Assembly: GCA_004380135.1 (NCBI GenBank)
Contig: QXCR01000306.1
Coordinates: 1-35,085 of the forward strand
Source of the DNA: Stemphylium vesicarium
Taxonomy: Eukaryota > Ascomycota > Dothideomycetes > Pleosporales > Pleosporaceae
Direction of reading: 5' to 3'
DNA length: 35,085 bases
Numbering within the stretch: the first letter of the stretch is position 1; every line of letters begins with the position of its first letter. Below are positions 22,304 to 32,295 of the stretch, piece after piece. Below the pieces are notes generated by a model. That model saw nothing but the letters and a program-made list of their open reading frames with translations. It did not search any database and was not told the DNA's origin. The position numbers and the translations under genes were made by a program.

Positions 22304-22801
22304 TTATTCCTCGTCGCCGTATAGAGCACGGCCAGTCTTGGAGTTGAGGAACTCGTTCCTAATTGCCAGCGTTAGCCTCTGCTGCCTCGCGCCCATCTCA
22401 ACCCCGTGCTATGGACTCACCTCTCAATTGCCCATTGCATAGTTCCGTACGCGATGGCGAGCGGGGGAATGAAGTAGAGGACCTGGTTCTTCGATCGGCG
22501 CATGACGTTCCAGAAGCCCTTGCTGAGGAAGTTGGCCATGGGGCGTTGGCGGTTGGGGCTCAGAGCGTAAGTGACGACGCCCTTGCCAGGACGGCCACCG
22601 CCCTCGTATGGATTGCCCCATGAGCCAATGTGCCATCTATGCTACTGTCAGCGTCTTCTCTGCCTATGCCGTGTACGTATTTAGGAGAGCGGATTCTGTC
22701 CATTGTGTCGGTGTGGTCGCGCGCGGTGGTAGCGTGTGGTGGGGCATCTAGACGTACGTGGTTTTAGTCTTTGCGTGGGTGTCGCTGGGTCCGAGAGCCA
22801 T
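22304..22801 (-). CDS. QCR8: Cytochrome bc1 complex subunit 8 (QCR8)
   Basis: Three exons were rebuilt: 22801-22758, 22636-22421 and 22358-22304, with introns of 121 bp (GTACGT..CATAG) and 62 bp (GTGAGT..ATTAG). The joined frame is 104 residues with a single terminal stop. It shows the family pattern: HIGSWGNPYEGG near 17-28, YALSPNRQRP (38-47), one membrane helix (about 66-85) and a short C-terminal tail (LNSKTGRALYGDEE). QCR8 is a small subunit of complex III near the ubiquinone site, inserted in the inner mitochondrial membrane. Exon 1 is only 44 nt and could easily be missed by gene finders. A CCAAT box lies about 175 bp upstream of the start. Confidence 0.93.
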
Positions 22802-22974
22802 TGTGAAGATAGTCGGCGTGGTCGTGGTCGTGGTCGTGAAGGGTGCGATGGCGTGGGCTGCCGGCTGTGACGCTGGTGTTCGAAAGCTGCAAGCCGAGCT
22901 GCTGTGCCAAGCTCTTTTCTTCCACTAGCACCCAACAGGGCAAGCACCGCTGCCAGTGAATCACCCAAGTCCCC

Positions 22975-22979
22975 ATTGG
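22975..22979 (-). promoter_or_regulatory. CCAAT box upstream of QCR8
   Basis: CCAAT on the minus strand (context TTGACCAATGGGG), about 175 bp before the QCR8 ATG. The CCAAT-binding HAP complex controls respiratory genes in fungi; use of this site is inferred. Confidence 0.4.
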
Positions 22980-23049
22980 TCAATGCCTGCAACACACATT
23001 ACGACAATACGACAATACAGCAATACATAGCCAGCCATCATCTCAAATT

Positions 23050-24563
23050 TCACTTCAGCATGCGCCATAGCGCTGATAGATCATCCTTAAAGGCCGTGGC
23101 AACAACATATCCCCGCCGCGTGACTGTGCGGAGCAATTGCAATATGTGCTCCCTGTCTACCGCCTCTCTCGCCCTCGCTCCTGCTACTCTTAGTGGAAAG
23201 AACAACAAAACACCTGCAACCCCATAGTCCAAGAGCTTGCTACTCAGGCGAAGAATGTGCCGCATATGCCACTCGATATCCTTGCGGGCCAGGATGGGCG
23301 CTCGCGCTGTTGTAGGGGCAGTCCAGTGTACGTGATAGTCGAAGGTGCCTGAGAGGTAGATGCTGATGGCATGGTAGTACACATGTGCAAGCAAGAAGTC
23401 GGGGCCTTCTAAATTTGCCGCAAACTCCCACATGTTGCTTACTTCCCACCACTCTTGCAGCGACTGCTGGAGAGATAAACCTTCAGTGGCTAGGACCTGT
23501 ATCTGTTCAATCCTCGCCTTCTCGGGCAGCACTGCGGCTTCGGATTCGCAAAAGTTGAGCGCGCGTATGCTAAGATCCGAACAGCTGGGTAAAAGGTCGA
23601 AAAGTGCTTCTTTTGGGTGCCATAAAGCTGCATCTCCGGATTTCCAGAGCTTTGCCAAGCCATCTTTCCACGTCGGTTGGCTAAGAAAGGTGGCCTCCGA
23701 GTAGATCAAAGCGCGGGCTATTTCGAATATGCGGATAGCAAGGAAAAATTTGCGCATCAGGGAGTCATGGGGTCCCTGCAAGGTCAGAACCGCCGGGCTT
23801 TGCAGACGCAGCAATTGACAAGTTCCATGGAGAAAGTGTGATCGCCATCGGTTCCCGGAAGAATCGCACATCAGCTGGACTACGTCAGAACAGTGCGATG
23901 CACGTCTCCTTCAAAACGTACCTCAAAGATTCCAAGAAGAAAAGTGGTCCAGAGCGTGGAGGCATGGCCTGTCGAGTTGTTCTGCAAAATTTGCTCGCGA
24001 ATAGATCGAACAGATTCACTATAGAGATGGAGGGCGGCAACACGCTCTTGACGGCTCGCAGTCTTCTCGCCTCCTATTTGCTCAAAAAGGGAGCGATGTA
24101 AGACAGCTACTGCGTTGGTTGCATCTCGCAAAGCGGATGAGCAATGCATCATGTGCTGTAGCTCACCTTGCATTTGCAGATCGTCGCTCCAGAGTATATT
24201 CATTGGCAAGAAGACATGGAAGAAATAGCTCGTGTCTCGCTCAAATCCCATACGATCAATTGAGCCTGGCAACGGTAGGTTGATAATGTTAATGTTCTTG
24301 GCCGTCCTCAGAACAAATGGCGGGTCTTTAGCTTTCTGGCCCACAAACACAAAGTCGGAAGGCGTAAACGGATTCTCAGTTACACAGACCCGATTCATCC
24401 GCTCGCAATTAAGGCAGGACGGGCCACCATTGCACTTTCTCTAAGTTAGCGAGGCCGTGTCTCATAGTATCGTAGGACCTGCCTTGATCTTGCGCTTAGC
24501 GCAAGCTGCACACCTTTTCTTTCGCAACCTGCGACCATCACACGGCCCAATGCTCTTCGACAT
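23050..24563 (-). CDS. Zn2Cys6 transcription factor with fungal-specific regulatory domain
   Basis: Three exons: 24563-24483, 24434-23922, 23874-23050; 472 residues. An in-frame stop lies just before the ATG at 24563. The Zn2Cys6 cluster is complete: Cys 18, 21, 28, 34, 37, 44 (C-x2-C-x6-C-x5-C-x2-C-x6-C), preceded by a basic patch. Intron 1 (24435-24482, 48 bp) falls exactly before Cys28, has GC rather than GT at its donor, a good CTAAC branch site and an AAAG acceptor. Intron 2 (23875-23921, 47 bp) has GTACGT..CCAG. The C-terminal part resembles the fungal-specific transcription factor domain 2 group, with FE-L-M-C-D-S-S-G..W motifs. Such factors bind CGG triplets as dimers. It diverges from the secreted hydrolase gene across 563 bp, so local regulation is possible but unproven. 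Confidence 0.87.
24435..24482 (-). other. Probable GC-AG intron
   Basis: Only the donor AAG|GCAGGT with acceptor GAAAG|TGC joins the two halves of the zinc cluster in frame with correct Cys spacing. The nearest GT donor, four bases on, shifts the frame. The branch site is CTAAC, 14 bp from the acceptor. Confidence 0.72.
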
Positions 24564-25126
24564 TCAGACGGTGAGCGACTCGGTCAGTTCAAGATACGCA
24601 AGAGTCGTCTAGCGTCTGGTATACGTCATGATGTTGGCAAAAGTATGATTGAATCTGATAGAATCAATCAAGTATTGAGGCTACAGGCATCCTTTTGAGG
24701 AAGTATTATCGCGCGCTGACGGTCGTGACTTACCAGCGGTGGACCCGTCACGAGGCTGTGCTGTTCAGCTAACTGTTTTAGGAAGTGAAAGAACGCGTCT
24801 AGACCCACTGCGGATTAGACACTGATCAGACCGGAAAACCGCCGGATGAGACTACCCTCGAACAATGTACCGCGTACATCTGAAGACTCAGTCAGGGTAC
24901 GCATCTGGCTGTGGGCCATCTCGACCCTTGCTGTTCTATTCCATATTAGGTCTCGATAAAGCGCCTTGCAAGAGCTCAAGGGCCAAGCCATCCGGGCGGT
25001 GATTTACTATGAGTACAAATACGGCTGCTCTCTACCCATCAATTCTCTTCACTACAACGCCTCCATCGCTTTCCTACCCAAAGATCTTGTCATATTTTGA
25101 TTGTACCTTGATTAACACAAGAAATC
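24564..25126. promoter_or_regulatory. Divergent promoter region (transcription factor / hydrolase)
   Basis: This is the only DNA between two divergently transcribed genes. It holds isolated CGG triplets and one CGG-N4-CCG palindrome (24832-24841), a form of site used by Zn2Cys6 dimers. No ORF with a recognisable domain is present. Confidence 0.5.
24832..24841. promoter_or_regulatory. CGG-N4-CCG, candidate Zn2Cys6 dimer site
   Basis: CGGAAAACCG, followed at once by another CCGG. It is 286 bp before the hydrolase start and 269 bp before the transcription factor start. Motif match only. Confidence 0.3.
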
Positions 25127-26269
25127 ATGCGATCTCAAATCCCACTCTTTCGAATCATTTTGGCGTTATTGCCGGCCTCATCCCTCTGTACCCCAGTACT
25201 ACCGATAGCCGGATCACATCGTTACGAAGTAGCCATTGCAGCTTCATCGATGACCGACCATACTCGCCTCGACCCGTATGCAAACGATGGTCGCGCCAGA
25301 TCCATCATGATCTCCAGCTTTCTGCCAACCACGTCCTGCCATGGCAAACATGTCGAGCTTTATATGCCTCTGGCAACAGCATCATTCATGGACGTGAAGT
25401 TTGGCGCTTATGGTTTACCAAATGGATCATTCCAATCCCTGCGTCTCAACGCTTGCGAAAAGCCGGCATCACGAAAGCCTTGCGCTGAGAGCCAGCGTCC
25501 GGTCGTGTTGTTTTCAGGAGCCTTGAGTACATCTCGGCATCTCTACAAGGCTATGCTCCAGAACATTGCTGCCGCTGGCTACATGACTATCTCTATCGAT
25601 CATCCTTTTGACGCCGATTTCGTTGAATTCCCGGATGGGTCTATCGTCGAAGGAGTCGAGATCGATAATGATGCTCAAATCCAGCAAGCGGTGACCACTC
25701 GAGTCGCTGACATTGCTTTCGTCTACAAGCAACTTCACAACGTCTCTGCTATGAAAGAATTTCTTCCTGGATATTTATCTCCACGAGCTGTACCTAAAGT
25801 GGTGGTTGTCGGTCACTCTTTGGGTGGAGCTGCGGCGGCTAGTGCCTTGGTCGATATCCAGTCGCTCCGTGGTGGAGTGAATCTTGACGGTACCATGTTT
25901 GGGCCAGTCTTGGAGACAGGTTTTGAGCAGCCTTTCATGCTTATGGGCCATGAAAACAAGACGCAGGAGACAGACCCTTCCTGGAAAGCAATTTGGCCGC
26001 GACTTACTGGCTGGAAGAAAGAGTTTGAGGTCAAGAGCATGGCCCACTACAGTTTCTCGGACCTACCTTTGGTGATATCGACATTGGGTTTAAATGGAAA
26101 ACTGTCCAGTGATGCCCAAGAATTGCTGGGTCCCATTGGAGGCTTCAGGGCTACAAATCTGACAACCACTTATGTTAAAGCTTTTTTAGAAATGGTTTCG
26201 GGGGACAGCAACAGAGAAGCTTTTGTAGATGCCGGAGGAGAGTTTTCAGAGGTAGAACAAACAGCTTAA
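25127..26269 (+). CDS. Secreted alpha/beta hydrolase, PAF-acetylhydrolase-like
   Basis: Intronless, 380 residues. A signal peptide is evident (about 1-21, hydrophobic ILALLP). The nucleophile elbow is GHSLGG with Ser231. The following LDG (Asp254) and HYSFSDLPL (His307) sit where the catalytic Asp and His of platelet-activating-factor acetylhydrolase-like esterases stand, so the triad Ser231-Asp254-His307 is likely. The oxyanion region is FSGALSTS (129-136). Four N-glycosylation sequons occur (residues 99, 205, 277, 344), consistent with secretion. Two Cys (110, 119) may pair. Substrates could be short-chain phospholipid or other esters; the true substrate cannot be read from sequence. A longer overlapping frame at 25009-25488 is out of frame and rejected. 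Confidence 0.85.
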   Translation: MRSQIPLFRIILALLPASSLCTPVLPIAGSHRYEVAIAASSMTDHTRLDPYANDGRARSIMISSFLPTTSCHGKHVELYMPLATASFMDVKFGAYGLPNGSFQSLRLNACEKPASRKPCAESQRPVVLFSGALSTSRHLYKAMLQNIAAAGYMTISIDHPFDADFVEFPDGSIVEGVEIDNDAQIQQAVTTRVADIAFVYKQLHNVSAMKEFLPGYLSPRAVPKVVVVGHSLGGAAAASALVDIQSLRGGVNLDGTMFGPVLETGFEQPFMLMGHENKTQETDPSWKAIWPRLTGWKKEFEVKSMAHYSFSDLPLVISTLGLNGKLSSDAQELLGPIGGFRATNLTTTYVKAFLEMVSGDSNREAFVDAGGEFSEVEQTA

Positions 26270-26790
26270 GAGCTCGTCCTGTCTTGGGGTATTGTGTACG
26301 CATTGTCAAGCGCCATGCACAGTTATGTGTTCTGATCGCAAACCCCTTAAGTAGCAATTTGTCAAACACACATCATGGATATACTTCTGCTATTATTGAA
26401 GATCTTCAGGATCGTGAGAATCTATGGAAACTTCCAAACGCCAGCAACGTGTTGTGCGGGCATCTGTGTAACTTGGACTGCGCTCTCACCTCAGGAGCAA
26501 TATGGAGTGCCTTATTGTTTCATTTGGCTTACAAATCCTAGAAAGCCCATACCCTCATCACTGCATTGCCCATTTTGCCCGTGCTTAGCTTGCAGTCGTG
26601 AGGACGGTAGGTGTACAGGTTGTACTAGTACACTAAAACGATGGCTGGCTCATCTTCTGAAGCCAGATACCACTCCTGCGTTATCCTACTAGCGAGCAAC
26701 TATGGGGCCCGTAACTGTTGCATCATGAACACACCCTATGTGGCTAAATAGTATCCTCACATTGGGTGCTGCAGAGATAACGAAATAAAC

Positions 26791-26808
26791 GCTCTGGTAC
26801 ACCAGAGC
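26791..26808. repeat. 18-bp palindrome
   Basis: GCTCTGGT-AC-ACCAGAGC, perfect 8-bp arms. It could be a protein-binding site or a cruciform; function unknown. Confidence 0.5.
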
Positions 26809-26985
26809 TAAGTTGCTGAGGCGCCCCCGATTACCCGCAAGCTTGTCTACTTTTCGCGATGGCTCACTGACCGCAGCGAACCTTGGATTGGTAAGCCTAT
26901 GCCGTCCCACTTAGTTGTGCGCTAAACTGATGCAGTAACCCTGCGATTAAATGTTCATCCTGCTTTGCCCCTCTGGGGAGCATCA

Positions 26986-26993
26986 TGACGTCA
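26986..26993. promoter_or_regulatory. CRE-type bZIP site TGACGTCA
   Basis: A perfect TGACGTCA palindrome 104 bp before the SDR start codon, next to CCCCT-type (STRE-like) sequence at about 26967-26980. ATF/CREB-family bZIP factors bind this octamer in fungal stress genes; use here is inferred. Confidence 0.45.
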
Positions 26994-27096
26994 CGCATCC
27001 TCGCATTTGCAAACTCTTGAACTCATATACAAGTGTCCAAGACAATGAGCAAAAAAGCTCTACCTACACCTTCTAGTTGATCTCGCGCAATTCATC

Positions 27097-28283
27097 ATGG
27101 CTCCAAAAATATTTCTGTAGGTAGCCTGCAACATAGTCTGGTGACGCAACTGACGCAGTATTGAAGCACCGGTGCGACCGGTTACATTGGAGGCGATACC
27201 CTATTTGCACTCTACAATAAGCACTCAGACTATGAAATTGCGGCTCTCATACGAACTGGTAAGCCACCTTGCACCCTCATCTGTCTAAGCGACGTGCTGA
27301 AACTTGCAAAGAGGAGAAGGCAAAGTCTGTTACACAGGCTTTCCCCAATGTTCGAATTGTCCTTGGGGGGTTGGATGACGCCAAAGTACTCGAAGAGGAG
27401 GCTGAAAAGGCTGACGTCGTCATTCGTAAGGTAGTCTTGCACCCCGTAGTAATTATCGTACTGATTCGATACAGACACCGCTGATGCCTCCGACAACGAA
27501 GGTGCTGCGAAAGCGATCGCAAAAGGACTTGCATCTGGTCATTCCAAAGAGAAGCCAGGATACTGGCTGCATACAGGCGGCGCTGGCATTCTATGTTGGG
27601 AGACGATGCGAGACGACAACAAACTTGGAGAGTGGTCGGAGCGGGAGTACAACGATTGGACTGCTGTACAGGACCTGACTGGATTGCCTCAAGACGCCTT
27701 TCACAAGAATGTCGATGACCTTGTACTTGCGTCTGGCTCCGACTCAGTCAAAACGGCGATTCTGTGTCCCCCAACCATCTATGGACGCGGACGCGGACCC
27801 CTGAACACAAGAAGTCGACAGGCGTATGAGCTCGCCCATCTGATATTGACAGCTGGTTATGTTCCCATCATCGGCCAAGGCAAAGCACGGTGGAACAATG
27901 TGCATGTCTCGGACCTTGCGCAACTCTTCGTGCTCTTGACCGAGGCTGCTATTGCGAACAACACTGATCCCCAGCTTTGGAACGAACAAGGCTACTATCT
28001 AGTAGAGAATGGCGAGCATCTGTGGGCAGATCTCGCTCGTCTGATGGGAAAGAAGGCGATCGAATTGGGTCTCGTCAAAAGCGAAAAGATGGAAGAATGC
28101 CAGCTTGGGAAAGACAAGGCCATTGAGCAAGCTGGCTTTGAGGCTGTAAGTTGGGGCTTCAATAGCCGTGGTAAGGCAGTAAGAGCGAGAAAGCTTATGG
28201 GATGGAAACCAGAAGGACTAAGCATTGAGGACAATGTACTAGAGATTCTAAGCGACGAGAAATCTCGGCTAGACAAGGACTAG
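27097..28283 (+). CDS. Atypical SDR / NmrA-like NAD(P)-binding protein
   Basis: Four exons: 27097-27116, 27167-27258, 27312-27425, 27475-28283. The introns are 50, 53 and 49 bp, all GT-AG. The joined frame is 344 residues with one terminal stop. The first exon is only 20 nt. The Rossmann signature GATGYIG lies at 9-15 (GxxGxxG), followed by a second strand ending ALIRT and a VLGGLDD motif typical of NmrA/atypical-SDR proteins. Later parts show PPTIYGRGRGP and VHVSDLA, as in epimerase-like members. The usual Tyr-x3-Lys catalytic pair is not evident, so a redox-sensing or atypical reductase role is possible. The ATG is in CATC-ATG-GC context. Substrate unknown. Confidence 0.85.
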
Positions 28284-28689
28284 TAGATAGTGCAGTAGTG
28301 TATGGGTTAGAGAGGATATCACAAAAATTTAAGAATTCTTAAAATCAGTAAAACCTATCAACGTATGTGCATTCTTCATGGTCCACCTGAAATCCCTGAT
28401 AAAATTAGAAATTATAGGGGTCTAGATCTAGAGATCTACTTAATATCATTTCTTAAAATATTTATGTAAAAGCTGTACTTGAGTAATGTCAATCCAAGCG
28501 TGTCGGGACGCACGGTGTAACGGGACGCTTTCTCTTTCGGACCCTCGGAGTGCCCCTAGCGCTCTTAAATATAAATATATGTAATGCGCATCTATTCTAT
28601 AGCTCTTATTCCCTTAGTAAGTTAGTCTCTAACGCTAAAAAATATATTACTAACTAAGCTATTACACATTTTTTTAATGCTATCTTCTA
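28284..28689. other. Intergenic with patch of AT-rich, RIP-like DNA
   Basis: 28300-28480 is moderately AT-rich, and from 28560 on TpA-rich DNA resumes. A segment 28516-28703 starts TGTAACGGG and ends CTCTAACA and might be a solo LTR, but the flanks show no duplication and I saw no second copy in the window. Confidence 0.4.
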
Positions 28690-29045
28690 ACTCTTCTCTA
28701 ACACTCCCCTATTTATTTTTAATAGTACGTATCTAAGGATAGATTAGGTAGCTAGGAACGAAGCTAAGATACTAGAGATTAAGATTACACTCTTAAAAGT
28801 TCAATTAAAGCTAATAAGGATACGTCTGATAGTTTCTCCGCGCAGATGGCAAATGCTTAAAAACGTGTCCAAGAGGCCGTGCGTCTTTAGCAGCTCTTGG
28901 TATGCGACAGCTCGCAGTAGCGTGCTCAGACATCCACACGCCTGCCCCGCGCGTTGTGGCTAGGAAGCTAAGCTAATTGCCTCAAACAGCTCTTATTTCC
29001 GGATAGCGGCTACGGCATCTAATTTTACAATTCACAGATCACGGT
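28690..29045 (-). repeat. Inverted repeat flanking the NLR gene, left copy
   Basis: The reverse complement aligns with 32815-33185 by eye: a core around 28830-28935 (CACGCTACTGC, then CTGCTAAAGACGCACGGCC), a CGGAAATAAGAG block near 28995-29005, and TAGATACGTACT near 28730. Differences are largely transitions, and this copy is the more AT-rich. Parts read as coding-like frames interrupted by TAA/TAG; the element type is not identified. Confidence 0.7.
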
Positions 29046-29072
29046 AATATAGTAAAGTTATCTTTTATAAGT

Positions 29073-30338
29073 TTACTCACTCTCTGCCCGCCAGTTACTT
29101 AGTATGTTAAGCGAAGACTGTGTATCAGGATGTTCCTGGCCAAGAAGCTGCTCACGCAGCTGAAAGCATCTTTCCATAAGTGCAAGAGCCTCTTCGTGAC
29201 GAGCTTGTAACTGCAGCGTGAAGGCGAGATTATGCGTGCTGATCAGCGTGTCAGGATGCTCGTCGGTAAGCACTCTCTTCATTGTCTGCAGCACTTGTAC
29301 CTCCAGCTCTTCCGCCTCCTTCCATCGCCCTTGGTTCCTGTACGTCAACGCCAGGTTACCCATGCTGATCAGCGTGGAAGGATGCTCGTCGGTAAGCACT
29401 CTCTTCATTATCTGCAGCACTTGCACCTGCAGCTCTTCCGCCTCCTTCCATCGCCCTTGGTTCCTGTACGTAGACGCTAGGTTGGACATACTAATTAGCG
29501 TGTGAGGATGCTCGTCGGTAAGCACTCTCTTCCTCGTCTTCATCACTTGCACCTCTAGCTCTTCGGCCTCCTTCCATCGCCCTTGGTCCCTGTACGTCAA
29601 CGTCAGGTTACCCATGCTAACCAGCGTGTTAGGATGCTCGTCGGTAAGCACTCTCTTCATTGTATGCAGCACTTGCACCTGCAGCTCTTCCGCCTCCTTC
29701 CATCGTCCTTGGTTCCTGTACGTCAACGCCAGGTTACCCATGCTGATCAGCGTGGAAGGATGCTCGTCTGTAAGCACTCTCTTCCTCGTCTTCATCACTT
29801 GCACCTGTAGCTCTTCCGCCTCCTTCCATCGCCCTTGGTTCCTGTACGTCAACGCTAGGTTGCCTATGTTAATCAGCGTGGAAGGATGCTCGTCGGTAAG
29901 CACTCTCTTCATTATCTGCAGCACTTGTACCTCTAGCTCTTTGGCCTCCTTCTATCGTCCTCGGTTTATATACGTCAACGCTAGGTTGCCCATACTGATT
30001 AGCGTGTCAGGGTGCTCGTCGCCCAGCACTCTTTTCCACATCTGCATCACTTGCACCTGCAGCTCTTCGGCCTCCTTCCATCGCCCTTGGTTCCTGTAAG
30101 TTGAAGCTAGGTTGGCCATGCTGGTCAGCGTGTTAGGGTGCTCGTCGCCCAGCACTCTCTTCCTTGCCTGCATCACTTGCACCCCTAGCTCTTCGGCCTC
30201 CTTCCATCGCCCTTGGTTTATGTACGTCAACGCTAGGCTGGCCATGCTGGTCAGCGTGTCAGGGTGCTCGTCGCCCAGAACTCTCTTCCTTGCCTGCATC
30301 ACTTGCGCTTCCAGCTCTTCGGCCTCCTCATACCGTCC
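29073..30338 (-). repeat. Ten-unit, 126-bp TPR-coding tandem array
   Basis: Each 126-bp unit encodes a 42-residue kinesin-light-chain-type TPR (GRWKEAEEL..KRVL.DEHP.TL..M.NLA.TY). Units 1-3 carry GDEHP and units 4-9 TDEHP; the tenth is divergent (GQEHP). Units 4-8 are nearly identical at DNA level, pointing to recent amplification or gene conversion. Confidence 0.92.
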
Positions 30339-32295
30339 GTCACTATAAAGGGTTCTAGCACACTTCGATGCGAGACACCATCTCTCTTCGTTACTATTCC
30401 CTATCGGACTGTGCGATAGAGCATATAGGGCATGTGGGAGCAGTCGTCTCCACTTGCTTCTATTGCTATGATTGTCGTCTGGGAACACTTGGCTTAGTTG
30501 CGTGACAGTGTGTTGAGTCCATTCTATGAGCCGCCCCTCCACTTGCAGCCGCTTGCGTAGAACTTGATGGACTAGTCGATGAACATCAAGCGCAGATTCA
30601 GCAGGTCGTCTGGTGACGAGCTCGTACTTGTCAAATATCTTGACAGCCGCTTCTCTTTCTTGCATCGAGGAAGCGTCTAGAAGATCGAGCGAGATGTCTT
30701 TTCGGTCCACGCATGCGATAATAAATAGATAATCTGCGACAAATCTATTATTCCACCTAATCTGTTCGATGGAGAGAAAAATTGTAGTAGCTACAGGGTC
30801 TTTCACACTAGAATATTGTAGTCTACCCTTAGACGAGTTACCGCCGTATTCAATAGCTAGTTTTTTTTGCTCGTCTAGTCGTGATCGATACTCTTGAACT
30901 GTCATACTACTAGCCTTTATACAGGCCGCTGCTTGCATAACTGCTAGAGGAAGATACGATAGCTCTTTTAGCAGGTGCTCGGCTTCCTGCTGCTCAGGGT
31001 TTGCGAGTGGCCTCGCTAAGCGGACTTGCAACATCTTCAGCGCCGCGTCTAGTGTCAGCTCTCGCAACGCTACGATATTGTGTAAAGCAAGCGCCTGAGC
31101 CGTGTCGCTGTTAGTGGTTGTGAGGATGACTGAACATTGCTTAGAATGTGGCAGACAGTCGGCTAAGTCCGCCACTTCTGTCGTAGACGAGCCGCCAGAT
31201 CGCAGAGTGGTTTGCCCTGTGTTGTCGAAGATCAGCAAGCATTGTCGCGCACTAATTTCTACTACACAGCGTTTCACAAGCTGCTTTATGTCGACCTGGT
31301 CGTCGTCCCAGCCTAGAACGCTAAGCTTCTGTGCAACACTTGCATATGACTGGTAAAGACTGTCTTTATTGCTTGCGTCCATCCAAAAGACTGAGCAGTT
31401 CTTATTGTTCTGCCTTGTTCTGTGCGCAACCTCGAGCGCAAGCTGCGACTTGCCTATCCCGCCAGGTCCGACGATCGCTAGTGTGGTAGTGGTCTGGTCG
31501 TTGCTAAATAGCTTGGCTTCTAGCTCGGCGAGCTGTGACTCGCGACCGACGAAGCGGGGGTTTTGTGAGAACGGGATGATCGACGGCGCGTTACCAGCTG
31601 CCTCTACTTCAGCCTGCAGTCTGCATCGCGCACTCTCCTGTCCTTCACCATACGCGGTGGGCATAGAGACACCAAGAATCCCAAGCAGGCAGTATACAAC
31701 GTCTTCCTCTTCTGTTGTTATGCGACTTCCGGCCCATCTCTCTCGCTCGGATGTAGTAAACTGGTCCAAGGAGCAGTTGCGCAATGCCGCGAGCGGGATG
31801 TTAGTAATCTTGTGGATAAGCTGGTCGAGCGACGCTTTATCGCCTATGCGATGTCTTTCACGTGAGAAGAACTCAACTAATACTGGCGCAATTAGCTCTT
31901 GGAGCGTCCATCCCCGAGAGAACCATGCGCTTGCACGGAATGACGCCTCCCAGTCGACACGAGACGTCTGATAAGAAGACGTAGCACCGCGCCGCGTTCT
32001 TGTACCACTCGAACATCGAGTTAACCGCCTTCGAGCGCTCATTGTTGTTCCACCTGTCGATACAGCAAGTGTCGATCCAGAAGTACTGCAGCTTGTCTTG
32101 GGCTGCTTAATTGGCACAGAACTCAAGCTTTTGATGGCCCTCTTCCTTTCCCTTGTAGGTTCCATTCGATATGTCTTCGATGAGGATCTCGGAGTCGCTC
32201 CATCTGTGCGACAGAATGGCGTAGGGTGGGATCGTCTTGCCGCAGAAGTCTGTCAAGACAAGCCTTCCTAGCATGTCGTAGTGGAGAAGCCGCAT
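29073..32295 (-). pseudogene. HET - NB-ARC - TPR NLR-type protein gene, broken
   Basis: From the ATG at 32295: HET domain part 1 (PPYAILSHRW, then WIDTCCID), a TAA at 32107-32109 where Gln fits, and a frame change near 31963, after which the HET domain resumes (WFSRGWTLQELIAP). Next comes NB-ARC with Walker A GPGGIGKS (31469-31446), Walker B LLIFDN (about 31235-31218), a LPLA-type motif and a VHRLV motif. Then ten TPR units of 42 residues (30338-29073), crossed by a TAG at 29952-29954 where Trp is expected. Fungal proteins of this build act in heterokaryon incompatibility and innate recognition: the TPRs sense, NB-ARC oligomerises and HET triggers cell death. Three lesions suggest a pseudogene, although 29952-31960 stays open. 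Two stops fit RIP-type C-to-T or G-to-A changes. Confidence 0.85.

Larger units (their letters stand above)
26270..27096. other. Intergenic; SDR promoter
   Basis: About 830 bp without a recognisable gene. Frames at 26284-26541 and 26375-26692 lack domains and homology I know. It holds an 18-bp palindrome (26791-26808) and a CRE-type octamer (26986-26993). Confidence 0.5.

Noticed and set aside
25009..25488. 159-codon open frame overlapping the hydrolase
   Set aside because: It is out of frame with the well-supported hydrolase, which has a signal peptide and catalytic motifs.
26284..26692. Two overlapping plus-strand frames after the hydrolase
   Set aside because: No recognisable domain or splice structure was found; likely 3' flank.
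28516..28703. Possible solo LTR (TGTAACGGG ... CTCTAACA)
   Set aside because: The ends fit TG..CA, but there is no flanking duplication and no second copy in the window; the right flanking inverted repeat does not continue into a similar sequence.
29218..30348. Plus-strand Ser/Cys-rich repeated frames over the TPR array
   Set aside because: They arise from the antisense of the 126-bp TPR units and have no independent support.
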